Below are positions 28,164 to 38,357 of a DNA stretch of 64,000 bases, piece by piece. Position 1 is the stretch's first letter; each line of letters starts with the position of its first letter. The stretch comes from Methylomonas fluvii. Lineage in GTDB: Bacteria > Pseudomonadota > Gammaproteobacteria > Methylococcales > Methylomonadaceae. The stretch covers positions 1,054,001 through 1,118,000 of the forward strand of contig NZ_JACXST010000001.1 in NCBI RefSeq assembly GCF_014850975.1. Reading direction: 5' to 3'. The notes under the pieces are model-generated. The model was not told the DNA's origin, searched no databases, and saw nothing but the letters and a program-made list of their open reading frames with translations. The translations under genes were made by a program, and so were the position numbers.

Positions 28164-29435
28164 ATGAGTCGCATTTTTTTTGCTTGGGAATTGGGCGCAA
28201 ATTATGGTCACCTAACCCGCCAGTTACCTATCGCTCTGCGCATGAGAGCGAAAGGCCATCAAGTGTTTTTTGTCGTTCGAGATACTACTGTGGCGGCGAA
28301 TTTGCTTGGGCCGCATGGTCTTGCGTTTACCCAAGCCCCGCTTGATACCAGTGATAAACGCTTGGTTAGACCCCCTGCCAATTATGCCGAAATGCTTTTG
28401 GCGTCTGGCTACAGTGAACATGCAGCGTTGTGGGGAATGGTGCGGAGCTGGTTGAGTCTGATGAAAATGTTCAACGCGGATATCATCGTGGCTGATCATG
28501 CGCCTACTGCGCTATTCGCGGCTCGATTGGCCGGGTTACCCTCTACAATCGTTGGCAGCGGTTTTGAAATCCCTCCGAATTGCTCGCCATTGCCGTCAAT
28601 CAGGCCGTGGGAAACCATAGATGACAATAGGTTATGTCGATCTGAAGAATGTGTTTTGGAACGACTCAATGCCATTGCTACAGCCTTAGGTGAGCGGACG
28701 CTAAGCCAAATCTCGGAACTATTCGAAGATGCTGGCAAGATATTGGCAACTTTTGGGGAACTCGATCATTACGGAATGCGCAACGGTGAAAACTATACCG
28801 GGCCTATTTATCGTCGTGATGCCGGCCAAGCAATCGGTTGGTCCACAAAACACAACACACATATATTCGCCTATTTACGACCTAGCGTACCCGGTTTCGA
28901 GGCCTTACTGACGGCCTTGTCCAAGCTGTCCGCCGAAGTTATCGTCGTTGCGCCGGGTATTCGACGTGCACTAGCTGAAGAGCTCGTTACACCGCGTTTT
29001 CAGGTATTTTCGCGACCAGGGCGCTTAGATTCTAAGCTGCTAAAATCCACTGATATTGCAATAACTTACGGAGGCATCGGTACAGTCAGCGCCTGTTTGT
29101 TAGCCGGCATTCCCTTGTTACTCGTTCCGCAAAATATCGAACAGTATTTGATGGGGCAGTGTATTGAGAACTTAACGGCTGGTCTTGTAGCCAAGCAATG
29201 GAGAACTCAGGGGCATTTCTCTGAATTGTTAGAGCGTTTGCTTTGCAATCCGGTTTATCGGCAGAACGCCATTGATTTCGCAAACCGCTATGCCGATTTC
29301 AAGCCCCATCAAGCCGTCGATAAATCGGTGCATTTAGTAGAGACGATATTGTCACGCCGCAGTATCAGTCAGGTTAAGGTAAGTTCATCAGGGCCTGATC
29401 AATCGCTAACGCCACCCATAAAATCGATTCACTAG
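28164..29435 (+). CDS. UGT-type (GT-B) glycosyltransferase of the secretion locus
   Basis: A 423-residue cytoplasmic glycosyltransferase of the nucleotide-sugar GT-B type. The N-terminal part RIFFAWELGANYGHLTRQLP is the acceptor-side motif with the family histidine; the C-terminal YGGIGTVSACLLAGIPLLL followed by PQNIEQ is the donor-binding motif. It lies between the RTX gene and the hlyD-like gene on the same strand, 22 bases before the latter, and so is part of the secretion locus. Modification of the RTX protein, or of a lipid or small molecule exported with it, is possible; nothing in the sequence fixes the acceptor. Confidence 0.82.
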   Translation: MSRIFFAWELGANYGHLTRQLPIALRMRAKGHQVFFVVRDTTVAANLLGPHGLAFTQAPLDTSDKRLVRPPANYAEMLLASGYSEHAALWGMVRSWLSLMKMFNADIIVADHAPTALFAARLAGLPSTIVGSGFEIPPNCSPLPSIRPWETIDDNRLCRSEECVLERLNAIATALGERTLSQISELFEDAGKILATFGELDHYGMRNGENYTGPIYRRDAGQAIGWSTKHNTHIFAYLRPSVPGFEALLTALSKLSAEVIVVAPGIRRALAEELVTPRFQVFSRPGRLDSKLLKSTDIAITYGGIGTVSACLLAGIPLLLVPQNIEQYLMGQCIENLTAGLVAKQWRTQGHFSELLERLLCNPVYRQNAIDFANRYADFKPHQAVDKSVHLVETILSRRSISQVKVSSSGPDQSLTPPIKSIH

Positions 29436-29456
29436 TCCTAATTTAGCTATGTTTTT

Positions 29457-30851
29457 ATGAGCCACATCAATCTCAATAATGCGCCCGGCAAACCCGCTAC
29501 GAATAGCGGACAACTATTGGATTTTCAGCCTGGTTTATTGCGGATACAACGGCAGCCACCGCATCCAATGGCCTGTGTAGTGCTTTATTCACTACTTATT
29601 CTATTGGTGTTTCTGTTGGCATGGGCGGCGTTTGGTGAACTCGATATAGTCGCGGTGGCCGAAGGCAAACTTGTACCCAGTAGTTATCTCAAAATTGTTC
29701 AACCAGCGGAACAGGGGATCGTCAAGGACATTTTAGTGCAGGAGGGCGAAAGCGTAGAAGCCGGCCAAGTATTAATGCGCATGGATGCCGTATATTCAGA
29801 TGCTGACCGTAAAACACTGACTAACGATTACCATAGCAATCGCCTCGCACTGCGACGTATTGATGCCCAATTGTCCGAGCATCCGTTGCAAAAAGATGAT
29901 CTCGATCCACCGGAACTGTACGGCCAAGTTGCGTCACAATACGCAGCTAATATCCATGCCTACCGCAACGCACTGTCGCAAGAGCGTAGCGTATTGGAAA
30001 AAGCCCAGCATGATTTGACGGCAGCAGAGCAAGTCAAAACAAAATTAGTTCAAACCTTGCCGCATTACCGTGAGCAGGAAAACGCATTTGAACAACTCGC
30101 TAAACGGGGATACGGGGGGCGCATCCAAGCCAATGAAAAAGTCCGTGAACGAATTGAAAAGGAGCAGGATTTATTGACCCAAGCATCGGTGATACAGGCA
30201 GCGAAAGCGACTATCACTCAAAGCCGGACGCATATTGAACAGATTACCGCCGATTATCTACGTCAACTACAAGCCGATAGGGTCGATGTCTCTACAAAAT
30301 TGGAAAAGGTACGTCAGGAATTAGCAAAAATCGAACATCGAAACGAACTACTCGAACTCAAGGCGCCACAAGCTGCTGTAATCAAGGACCTAGCGACGCA
30401 TACCATCGGTACGGTTGCCTCACCGGGCACCATCCTTATGACGCTGGTACCTATAAATGAGAACCTGCGTGCGGAAGTATGGGTTACCAATGAAGATATT
30501 GGCTTCATTCGACCTGGACAACCGGTTAAATTGAAACTCGCGGCGTTTCCATTTCAGAAATATGGTCTGGTGGAAGCAAGCATTAGTCATGTCAGTGCCG
30601 ATGCCGTAGATAAACAATCTTCGGATGGTATGTCTCAGCCTGCTGAAAAAAACAATAAAACCGCAGTTCCATTGGCCTATAGGGCATTAGCTGATTTGAG
30701 AGCTCCTTACCTGGAAAATGAAGGGCAACAGCATTTACTGACAGCTGGTATGCAAGTCTCCGCAGAAATCAAACTTGGCACTCGTACGGTATTAGAATAT
30801 CTACTTTCGCCGGTACGTAAAGCCTTTCACGAGGCGGCCCGAGAACGCTAA
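29457..30851 (+). CDS. HlyD-family periplasmic adaptor of type I secretion
   Basis: A 464-residue adaptor that links the ABC exporter to an outer-membrane channel. One membrane segment (about residues 40-62, LYSLLILLVFLLAWAAFGEL) is followed by a lipoyl half-motif (VQEGESVEAGQVLMRMD), a long coiled coil (about 125-290), and the second lipoyl and beta-barrel region (HTIGTVASPGTILMTLVP). The end TAGMQVSAEIKLGTRTVLEYLLSP is a typical HlyD C-terminus. It is separated from the exporter gene by 17 kb, unlike the usual adjacent arrangement. No TolC-type gene follows, so a shared channel must be used. Confidence 0.92.
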   Translation: MSHINLNNAPGKPATNSGQLLDFQPGLLRIQRQPPHPMACVVLYSLLILLVFLLAWAAFGELDIVAVAEGKLVPSSYLKIVQPAEQGIVKDILVQEGESVEAGQVLMRMDAVYSDADRKTLTNDYHSNRLALRRIDAQLSEHPLQKDDLDPPELYGQVASQYAANIHAYRNALSQERSVLEKAQHDLTAAEQVKTKLVQTLPHYREQENAFEQLAKRGYGGRIQANEKVRERIEKEQDLLTQASVIQAAKATITQSRTHIEQITADYLRQLQADRVDVSTKLEKVRQELAKIEHRNELLELKAPQAAVIKDLATHTIGTVASPGTILMTLVPINENLRAEVWVTNEDIGFIRPGQPVKLKLAAFPFQKYGLVEASISHVSADAVDKQSSDGMSQPAEKNNKTAVPLAYRALADLRAPYLENEGQQHLLTAGMQVSAEIKLGTRTVLEYLLSPVRKAFHEAARER

Positions 30852-31437
30852 CATTCAGATTGCTCGTGGTCTACAGTTGATCAATGTGTTGGGAAAGCGC
30901 TTAGTTGGTATACCCGTTTATAAACAACCGCTAAAATTCATGTCAGCTTTTATGGCCGACAACGGCTTAATCGACGGAGAGCTCGTCGCATGCGTTTTGG
31001 CTAGCGAACTAAAGCGACAAATACCCAGGACACCCCATTAATCTCAGGATGAATGCCACCGTTTCTTCAACAGATGTACCCAACTATCAACTCAGTGCAT
31101 GGGCGCGTTGGTTTGCTTCAGATAATCGATTTCATTCGTTCACACTGACAAACGATGCCCTGTTGTTTTACGATAATAAACGTCGTAAACATGCCATCGA
31201 ACTGCTAAGAATTCATCCTGTGGTGTCGGTGGAATCCGGCTGGTTCTGGGATGTGTTGGTGTTTGGCCAAGAGGGCGGCAAAAGCATACGCTTTGGCGGT
31301 GTCAATAAAGCCCAATCTACGCAGATTCGGTTATTCTTCAAGCGGCACGTATCTAATTCGTCGCCCCTGAAAAGCCACAAATTCACGGCTAAAGCATTGA
31401 AACACAATAAATAATTGAAGAAAAAGACGGGCAATAA

Positions 31438-31476
31438 TTGCAAGAAATTAGTAAAATAGATATTAATTTCTTGCAA
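31438..31476 (+). promoter_or_regulatory. Perfect 13-bp inverted repeat upstream of the transposase gene
   Basis: TTGCAAGAAATTA at 31438-31450 and its complement at 31464-31476 flank the AT-rich spacer GTAAAATAGATAT, ending 13 bases before the transposase ATG. All copies have it: 6267-6305, 8336-8374 and 36913-36951. It could be an operator, or a hairpin that blocks translation of read-through transcripts. Confidence 0.6.
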
Positions 31477-31489
31477 ATTTTTATCGAAA

Positions 31490-32836
31490 ATGAAGCCAAA
31501 ATCCCAAGAAAGTAGCGGCCAAATCGATCTATTCAACACACCACTGGCCGACCTGTTGAATCCGAAGCATGAGCTTTACCAACTGGCAAATTTGATCGAT
31601 TGGAAAGTACTGGATGATGCGTTCGGTGAATTTTTTACCGAGAACCAAGGCGCTCCGGCGTTGCCAACGCGTCTTATTGCCGGGCTTCATTACCTCAAAC
31701 ATGCGTTTGCACGCTCGGACGAAGCGGTCGTGGCACAGTGGCTTGAAAATCCCTATTGGCAATATTTTTGTGGCGAAGAGTATTTCCAACACCAGATACC
31801 TTGCCACCCCACGTCACTGACCTATTGGCGAAAACGGATCGGAGAAGAAGGTTGCGAGTGGATGTTATCGGTGACGATCCAGGCTGGCGTAGCCAGCAAG
31901 ACCGTGAAGAAACAGGATTTTGAATCGGTGACGGTTGATAGCACGGTGCAAGAGAAAGCCATCACGTATCCGACCGATGGAAAATTGTATGAACGCTGTC
32001 GCCAGCACATGGTACGTCTGGCTGAGCAGCATGAGATTACACTACGGCAGAACTACAACCGCAAAGCCCCCTATTTGCTGATGATGGCGAACCGGTACAG
32101 TCATGCCAAGCAAATGAAGCGCAAACGCAAAATGCTCAAACAGCTCAAAACTTTGGTGGGTCGGGTTTACCGAGATATCGAGCGCCAATTGACGGATCAA
32201 TCCGATGCAGTCAAATTGGCTTTTAAAGAGACGCTAGAGAAAACCCAACGGATTTTGAACCAACAACCCCAGGATAAAAACAAGCTGTACAGTTTCCACG
32301 CCACGGAAGTCGAATGCATTTCCAAAGGCAAAGTCCACAAGAAGTATGAATTCGGCGTCAAAGTGGGCATCACCGTCACCAACAAAAGTAATTTTGTGCT
32401 CGGCGCCCGCAGCTTTTCCGGTAATCCCTACGATGGACACACCCTGGAATCGTGTCTGGAACAGGCGGAGATTCTAAGCGGTACACGCGCAAAAGAAGCT
32501 TTTGTGGATTTAGGATACCGTGGTGTCGAGGTCCCGAACGTGACCATTTACAAAGCCCGGCAAAAGAGAGGAATAAACACCCGGCGACTCAAACGCGCCC
32601 TCAAACGCCGCAATGCCATCGAACCCGTCATCGGGCACCTCAAAAACGACGGATTGCTGGGCCGCAATTACCTGAAAGGCGAACTGGGCGATGCCATGCA
32701 TGCCATCTTATGCGGTGCTGGCCACAATATCCGTATGATCCTCAGGCAGTTGAGGATTTTTTTGCCTCATTTTTGGAGACCGCCATGTCGGATTTTGGCG
32801 CGGCCATTGAGCGCGCCGTTTTTATTGTCGGCCTGA
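31490..32836 (+). CDS. IS5-like transposase, copy 3
   Basis: Intact 448-residue transposase identical to that of the other copies. It is transcribed in the same direction as the helD fragments around it. Confidence 0.9.
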   Translation: MKPKSQESSGQIDLFNTPLADLLNPKHELYQLANLIDWKVLDDAFGEFFTENQGAPALPTRLIAGLHYLKHAFARSDEAVVAQWLENPYWQYFCGEEYFQHQIPCHPTSLTYWRKRIGEEGCEWMLSVTIQAGVASKTVKKQDFESVTVDSTVQEKAITYPTDGKLYERCRQHMVRLAEQHEITLRQNYNRKAPYLLMMANRYSHAKQMKRKRKMLKQLKTLVGRVYRDIERQLTDQSDAVKLAFKETLEKTQRILNQQPQDKNKLYSFHATEVECISKGKVHKKYEFGVKVGITVTNKSNFVLGARSFSGNPYDGHTLESCLEQAEILSGTRAKEAFVDLGYRGVEVPNVTIYKARQKRGINTRRLKRALKRRNAIEPVIGHLKNDGLLGRNYLKGELGDAMHAILCGAGHNIRMILRQLRIFLPHFWRPPCRILARPLSAPFLLSA

Positions 32837-35496
32837 ATGCTGGTGTTCGGAAAATATCGGCTTTTTCAGGGACGACTAATTACATCAAACGCTTTTACCA
32901 GCAGTTTTCGCCCGCTTTGAAGCAAGCTGCGCAAGAAGCTCGATTGCTGTTGTCCGCCAACCGATATATTCGCCATGCGGTTGCCGAACAATGGCTAAAT
33001 CGCCATCTGTGGTTAGCCCCAGGTCTGAAGCGTCGTGATTGTTTGCGGCATATCGAGCCAGAGGCTATGCAAGATTATCAACATGTTCTGCCACTGCTTG
33101 AAAACGGCATTGAACAGATTGCAACGCTCAACCAGCGGTTTGTAGAACAACAAACTCGACTGTTTCAGAGCTTTTTCGATACGGTTGAATCCAACCCATT
33201 AACCGAGTCGCAACGGAACGCCTGTATCATTGATGAGCAGCATAATTTGGTTTTAGCGGGCGCGGGCACCGGGAAAACCAGTACCATGATCGGTCGAGCT
33301 GGGTATTTGATCAACGCCGGTCTAGCCAAACCCGAACAAATTCTCATGCTAGCCTTTGCTCGGAAAGCGGCCGAGGAGATGAGCGAGCGCATCCAGGCCA
33401 AACTGGGTGTTCCAAACCTGGCGGTCAAGACTTTTCACAGTCTCGGTAAACACATCATCAGTCAAGTTGAAGGTGTCGTGCCCGCCATCGATAAAATGGC
33501 GGAAGATGATGCTTTACGAGCAGCGTTTGTTGAACAGCAGATTCAACAGTTACTGACCGATGATCGTTATCGATCACGCTTGTTGACCTATTTCCTACGC
33601 TTTACCTATCCCTACAAAAGCCAGTTCAACTTTAACAGTTTGGGTGCCTATCACGCCTATATCTTGGAGAATGACATTCGCACTCTTCAAGGGGAATTGG
33701 TGAAAAGCTATGAAGAGTGCGAGATTGCCAATTTTCTGTACCGGCAAGGTATTGCTTACCAATACGAGGCCAATTACCAGGTCAACACCTCGGGGCCGGA
33801 TTACCGCGTTTATCAACCGGATTTTTATCTCCCAGACTACGGCATTTACATCGAGCATTTTGCCGTCAATGAACATAACCAAACACCGCCGTTTATTGAT
33901 CAGCAAACTTATCTGGCAGGTATGACCTGGAAACGTGCCTTGCACCAAAAGTATCAGACGCCGTTGATCGAAACCTACAGTTATTTGAAACAACAAGGGC
34001 GATTGACTGAGGTATTGAGTGAAAAATTAGAGGCAGCCGGCGTCCAGTTCAAACCGTTGGCGCAAGATAAGTTACTGGCCCAGCTGAATGAGCTGGGCCA
34101 AGTATCAACATTTAGTCTGTTGATGGCGCAGATCCTAAGCTTGTTTAAATCCGCCTATTTGAATATTAAACAGTTGGTAGAAAAAGCAAACCGGCATGAA
34201 GATCAGGAACGGATGCGCGCTGCGGCGTACTTATTTGAACCGATCTATGAAGCGTATCAGCAGCAATTGCGCGACAACGCCACTATTGATTTTGATGACA
34301 TGATTGGCCGGGCGATTGAATATGTGGAAGCGGGTCGGTACATTTCACCGTATCGCTATCTATTGGTCGATGAATTTCAGGATATTTCGGCTAGTCGTGC
34401 GCGTCTTCTGAAAGCGTTAATGGCTCAGCAGCCAGAATGCAGTTTGTTTGGTGTCGGTGATGACTGGCAATCCATCTATCGTTTTACCGGGAGTGATGTC
34501 TCACTGACCAAAGACTTTGAAAGCCACTTCGGCGTGACCGCGACCAGCGTATTGGATCAAACTTTTCGCTTTAACAATCAAATCGGCGAGGTGGCGTCAC
34601 GCTTTGTCACCCAAAACCCCGGCCAGATTATTAAACAGATTCATAGTCATCGGCACATCCAAGGCGCAGCCCTATCGCTGATCAAAACCGATCAGGAGTT
34701 AGTCGGCATCACGGCTGCGCTAGACGCCATTGCCGCGAAAACCAGTCAACCCACCAGTGTTTTGCTGTTAGCCAGATTTAACTTCAAAAAACCGGATATG
34801 GCCGCGCTAAGAAGCCGCTATCGGCAACTGAACATTCAATTTATGAGCGTGCACGCCTCCAAAGGTAAAGAGGCCGATTACGTGGTGGTGTTTGGCCTGG
34901 ATAAAGGCAAACATGGCTTCCCTTCGGAAAAAGCCATCCATCCGTTACTAGAGCTATTGCTGCCGCAAGCTGAGGCCTTTGAACATGCCGAAGAACGCCG
35001 CTTGTTTTATGTGGCGCTAACCCGCGCACGGCATCATGTCTACTTGGTAACCAATGGTCTAAACCCTTCGCCCTTCATCAGAGAGCTGGTCGACAATCAC
35101 TATGCGATCAACATCGACGCGTTTACCGGCAAAGGCTTTCAAGAGCAGATGGCCAACATTCCTTGCTCGGCCTGTAAAACCGGCTACATGGTACCCAGAG
35201 ATAGCCAGTACGGCAGCTTTTTCGGCTGTAACCAGTATCCTTTATGCAATCACACACAACGCGCTTGCCAATGGTGCGGCGGCAGTTTGAAAACCCAAGG
35301 TCGGTTTCGGGTATGTGCCAATCGTCGCTGTGATTTCGTCGAACCGATTTGTCCACGCTGCGATGGGGCCATGGTTCTTAGGAAAGGGGCATACGGTCAA
35401 TTCTGGGGTTGCTCCCATTATCGAAAAGACACGGAGTTTTCATGCTCCCATACTGAACAATTTATTGATCTGCAGACAGCGAGAACTAGATCATAG

Positions 35497-36013
35497 ATTG
35501 GGTGGTTGTCCGCCCGCTTCTATGGTTGATTTCCATTGGAATCCTAACAAAGCGACTCGATCACCATTTTCACGGGAATGGGGATGAAGATTTGTGGCCA
35601 TTCTTCTGCCGTTCAGATTATGAAGATGCCTTGAGGTTTCCACGCTATCTCACAAAGAGGCTAGTACTGCCTCCAGCCAATGTCATAGGATATTCGCCGC
35701 TCAAACTATAAATATTAAATGGCTGTTATCAGGTGTTCGCCTGCCATTAACCTGAATTCTTTGAATGTCGCAAAGTGGCCCGGCCGAGCCAAAGACGACT
35801 CAACAGCCGGTTTGTAGAAACATGACTGATCAGAAGGGGCGATTTTGCTCGGTCAGTTAGCAAAAAATGAAACACATGATGAAACTTAAGAACACACCTA
35901 TAGATGGTTCATATGTTAAATTCAGGGATTACCTGCCCATTCCATAGAGACATCGATTAATAAATACTGCAGCCTAGATACATGCATGTCAGCCTTTTCC
36001 ACTTATTTTTCAA
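35497..36013. other. Intergenic region after helD
   Basis: About 500 bases. The small frame 35502-35711 (MVVRPLLWL start, 69 residues) has no ribosome-binding site or family I recognise. The rest shows stop codons in all frames and no clear repeat or RNA structure. Confidence 0.4.
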
Positions 36014-36553
36014 ATGATATTACCCAGATTTCTTGACATTGAAGCCAGCAGCCTAAGCATGGATAGCTATCCGATTGAGATTGCATGGTCTGATCAAGTC
36101 GGTAATATCGAAAGCCATCTAATCAATCCTTCTATGGTCGATGATTGGGTTGACTGGGACTACAATGCACAGCAATTACATGGTATTAGTAGAAAATTGT
36201 GCGAGGAACAAGGTGTGCATCCCAAATTCCTCTGTCAACGAATGAACCAAACTATCCAGCCGGGTGAAACTATTTACGCGGATGGAGTTCCATTTGACGA
36301 CTGGTGGATTGAAGCTCTCTACTCCGTAGGCTCATCTGACGGTTTTGCCGGATTTAATATCGCGCATTCCGACTCGTTGATGCTACCGTTGTTGGCACCA
36401 ATTGAAGACGATAGTGATAAGCGCTGGCGACTATACGAACAGCTTAAACTAGATGCCCGCAAAAAAATCGGTGGCAGACACCGAGCAACGATAGATGTCC
36501 AATATCTGATCGAATTGTTTCATTTGTGTACAGCTCAAACAGCCATTCGATGA
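36014..36553 (+). CDS. DnaQ-like 3'-5' exonuclease family protein
   Basis: A 179-residue protein with the DEDD exonuclease layout: FLDIEASSL at the start (first D and E), NAQQLHGIS, YADGVPFDDWW (second D) and HRATIDVQYLIEL with the final H and D five residues apart (DEDDh type). Relatives trim DNA or RNA ends. It follows the broken helD by 500 bases on the same strand; no direct link is shown. The frame appears complete. Confidence 0.72.
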   Translation: MILPRFLDIEASSLSMDSYPIEIAWSDQVGNIESHLINPSMVDDWVDWDYNAQQLHGISRKLCEEQGVHPKFLCQRMNQTIQPGETIYADGVPFDDWWIEALYSVGSSDGFAGFNIAHSDSLMLPLLAPIEDDSDKRWRLYEQLKLDARKKIGGRHRATIDVQYLIELFHLCTAQTAIR

Positions 36554-36834
36554 TTGACTTATCATGACAGAAAGCGGTGTACGTCAAAAGCGTGGGTCGT
36601 GAGTGTTGAGACCATACCCACGGTGTAGTGGGGTGGGTAATCAGATGATCGCCGTAATTATTGGCGTAAACAAGGGGCGGCAACACAGTGAATGCTGTAG
36701 CTTGCTATAGTCATTATGCCTTCCGATCATTAATGTGGTTTAAGTCAGCAATGAAATGGGGATTTCCAGGAGAAAACCTGTGATTGACTCCCTTGTCTTC
36801 TTTGACGAAATGCAAGGGCTATTTTCCTTAGTTA

Positions 36835-38351
36835 GTCGCCCCTGAAAAGCCACAAATTCACGGCTAAAGCATTGAAACACAATAAATAATTGAAGAAAAA
36901 GACGGGCAATAATTGCAAGAAATTAGTAAAATAGATATTAATTTCTTGCAAATTTTTATCGAAAATGAAGCCAAAATCCCAAGAAAGTAGCGGCCAAATC
37001 GATCTATTCAACACACCACTGGCCGACCTGTTGAATCCGAAGCATGAGCTTTACCAACTGGCAAATTTGATCGATTGGAAAGTACTGGATGATGCGTTCG
37101 GTGAATTTTTTACCGAGAACCAAGGCGCTCCGGCGTTGCCAACGCGTCTTATTGCCGGGCTTCATTACCTCAAACATGCGTTTGCACGCTCGGACGAAGC
37201 GGTCGTGGCACAGTGGCTTGAAAATCCCTATTGGCAATATTTTTGTGGCGAAGAGTATTTCCAACACCAGATACCTTGCCACCCCACGTCACTGACCTAT
37301 TGGCGAAAACGGATCGGAGAAGAAGGTTGCGAGTGGATGTTATCGGTGACGATCCAGGCTGGCGTAGCCAGCAAGACCGTGAAGAAACAGGATTTTGAAT
37401 CGGTGACGGTTGATAGCACGGTGCAAGAGAAAGCCATCACGTATCCGACCGATGGAAAATTGTATGAACGCTGTCGCCAGCACATGGTACGTCTGGCTGA
37501 GCAGCATGAGATTACACTACGGCAGAACTACAACCGCAAAGCCCCCTATTTGCTGATGATGGCGAACCGGTACAGTCATGCCAAGCAAATGAAGCGCAAA
37601 CGCAAAATGCTCAAACAGCTCAAAACTTTGGTGGGTCGGGTTTACCGAGATATCGAGCGCCAATTGACGGATCAATCCGATGCAGTCAAATTGGCTTTTA
37701 AAGAGACGCTAGAGAAAACCCAACGGATTTTGAACCAACAACCCCAGGATAAAAACAAGCTGTACAGTTTCCACGCCACGGAAGTCGAATGCATTTCCAA
37801 AGGCAAAGTCCACAAGAAGTATGAATTCGGCGTCAAAGTGGGCATCACCGTCACCAACAAAAGTAATTTTGTGCTCGGCGCCCGCAGCTTTTCCGGTAAT
37901 CCCTACGATGGACACACCCTGGAATCGTGTCTGGAACAGGCGGAGATTCTAAGCGGTACACGCGCAAAAGAAGCTTTTGTGGATTTAGGATACCGTGGTG
38001 TCGAGGTCCCGAACGTGACCATTTACAAAGCCCGGCAAAAGAGAGGAATAAACACCCGGCGACTCAAACGCGCCCTCAAACGCCGCAATGCCATCGAACC
38101 CGTCATCGGGCACCTCAAAAACGACGGATTGCTGGGCCGCAATTACCTGAAAGGCGAACTGGGCGATGCCATGCATGCCATCTTATGCGGTGCTGGCCAC
38201 AATATCCGTATGATCCTCAGGCAGTTGAGGATTTTTTTGCCTCATTTTTGGAGACCGCCATGTCGGATTTTGGCGCGGCCATTGAGCGCGCCGTTTTTAT
38301 TGTCGGCCTGAATGCTGGTGTTCGGAAAATATCGGCTTTTTCAGGGACGAC
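36835..38351 (+). mobile_element. Insertion sequence copy 4 (1517 bp), direct repeats TAGTTA
   Basis: Fourth copy, + orientation. The duplication TAGTTA is at 36829-36834 and 38352-38357, perfect. It lies in a region where no interrupted gene can be rebuilt: about 280 bases without a recognisable gene on the left and about 1.1 kb on the right. Confidence 0.95.
36965..38311 (+). CDS. IS5-like transposase, copy 4
   Basis: Intact 448-residue transposase, same protein as in the other three copies. Confidence 0.9.
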   Translation: MKPKSQESSGQIDLFNTPLADLLNPKHELYQLANLIDWKVLDDAFGEFFTENQGAPALPTRLIAGLHYLKHAFARSDEAVVAQWLENPYWQYFCGEEYFQHQIPCHPTSLTYWRKRIGEEGCEWMLSVTIQAGVASKTVKKQDFESVTVDSTVQEKAITYPTDGKLYERCRQHMVRLAEQHEITLRQNYNRKAPYLLMMANRYSHAKQMKRKRKMLKQLKTLVGRVYRDIERQLTDQSDAVKLAFKETLEKTQRILNQQPQDKNKLYSFHATEVECISKGKVHKKYEFGVKVGITVTNKSNFVLGARSFSGNPYDGHTLESCLEQAEILSGTRAKEAFVDLGYRGVEVPNVTIYKARQKRGINTRRLKRALKRRNAIEPVIGHLKNDGLLGRNYLKGELGDAMHAILCGAGHNIRMILRQLRIFLPHFWRPPCRILARPLSAPFLLSA

Positions 38352-38357
38352 TAGTTA

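Larger units (their letters stand above)
31360..32876 (+). mobile_element. Insertion sequence copy 3 (1517 bp), direct repeats TAATTC / TAATTA
   Basis: Same 1517-bp element as the other copies, here in + orientation inside helD. The flanking hexamers differ in the last base: TAATTC at 31354-31359, TAATTA at 32877-32882. TAATTA fits the target pattern of the other copies, so the left repeat probably carries a point change next to the element end. Confidence 0.95.
31049..35496 (+). pseudogene. helD: helD-type helicase IV gene with nuclease domain and zinc ribbons, split by insertion sequence copy 3
   Basis: Fragments 31049-31353 and 32877-35496 join in frame when the IS and one target repeat are removed (HVSNYIKRFYQQF), giving 974 residues. 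The N-terminal 100 residues match the HelD N-domain. The helicase core has Walker A LAGAGTGKTSTM, LLVDEFQDIS and VGDDWQSIYRF, and late VALTRARHHVYLV. An inserted domain (EECEIANFLYRQGI, YQPDFYLPDYGIYIEHF) looks like a PD-(D/E)xK nuclease. The C-terminus adds three topoisomerase-type zinc ribbons (CSACKTG, CQWCGG, CPRCDG). The second fragment is continuous with an open frame inside the IS, so a truncated product without the N-domain is conceivable. As it stands the gene is broken. Confidence 0.88.

Noticed and set aside
6936-32876. Composite transposon made of IS copies 2 and 3 around the secretion locus
   Set aside because: Each copy has its own target duplication and splits a different gene that can be rebuilt, so both inserted independently.
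32452-35496. 1014-codon open frame starting inside IS copy 3 and running through helD
   Set aside because: The first 140 codons are a shadow frame of the transposase gene, present in all copies. Only the part from 32877 is real coding sequence, and it is the 3' part of the split helD.
10040-36590. TGTACGTCAAA occurring at 10040 and about 36579 as a possible pair of transposon ends
   Set aside because: The two are in direct, not inverted, orientation, the similarity stops after 11 bases, and 11-base matches are expected by chance in a window this size.
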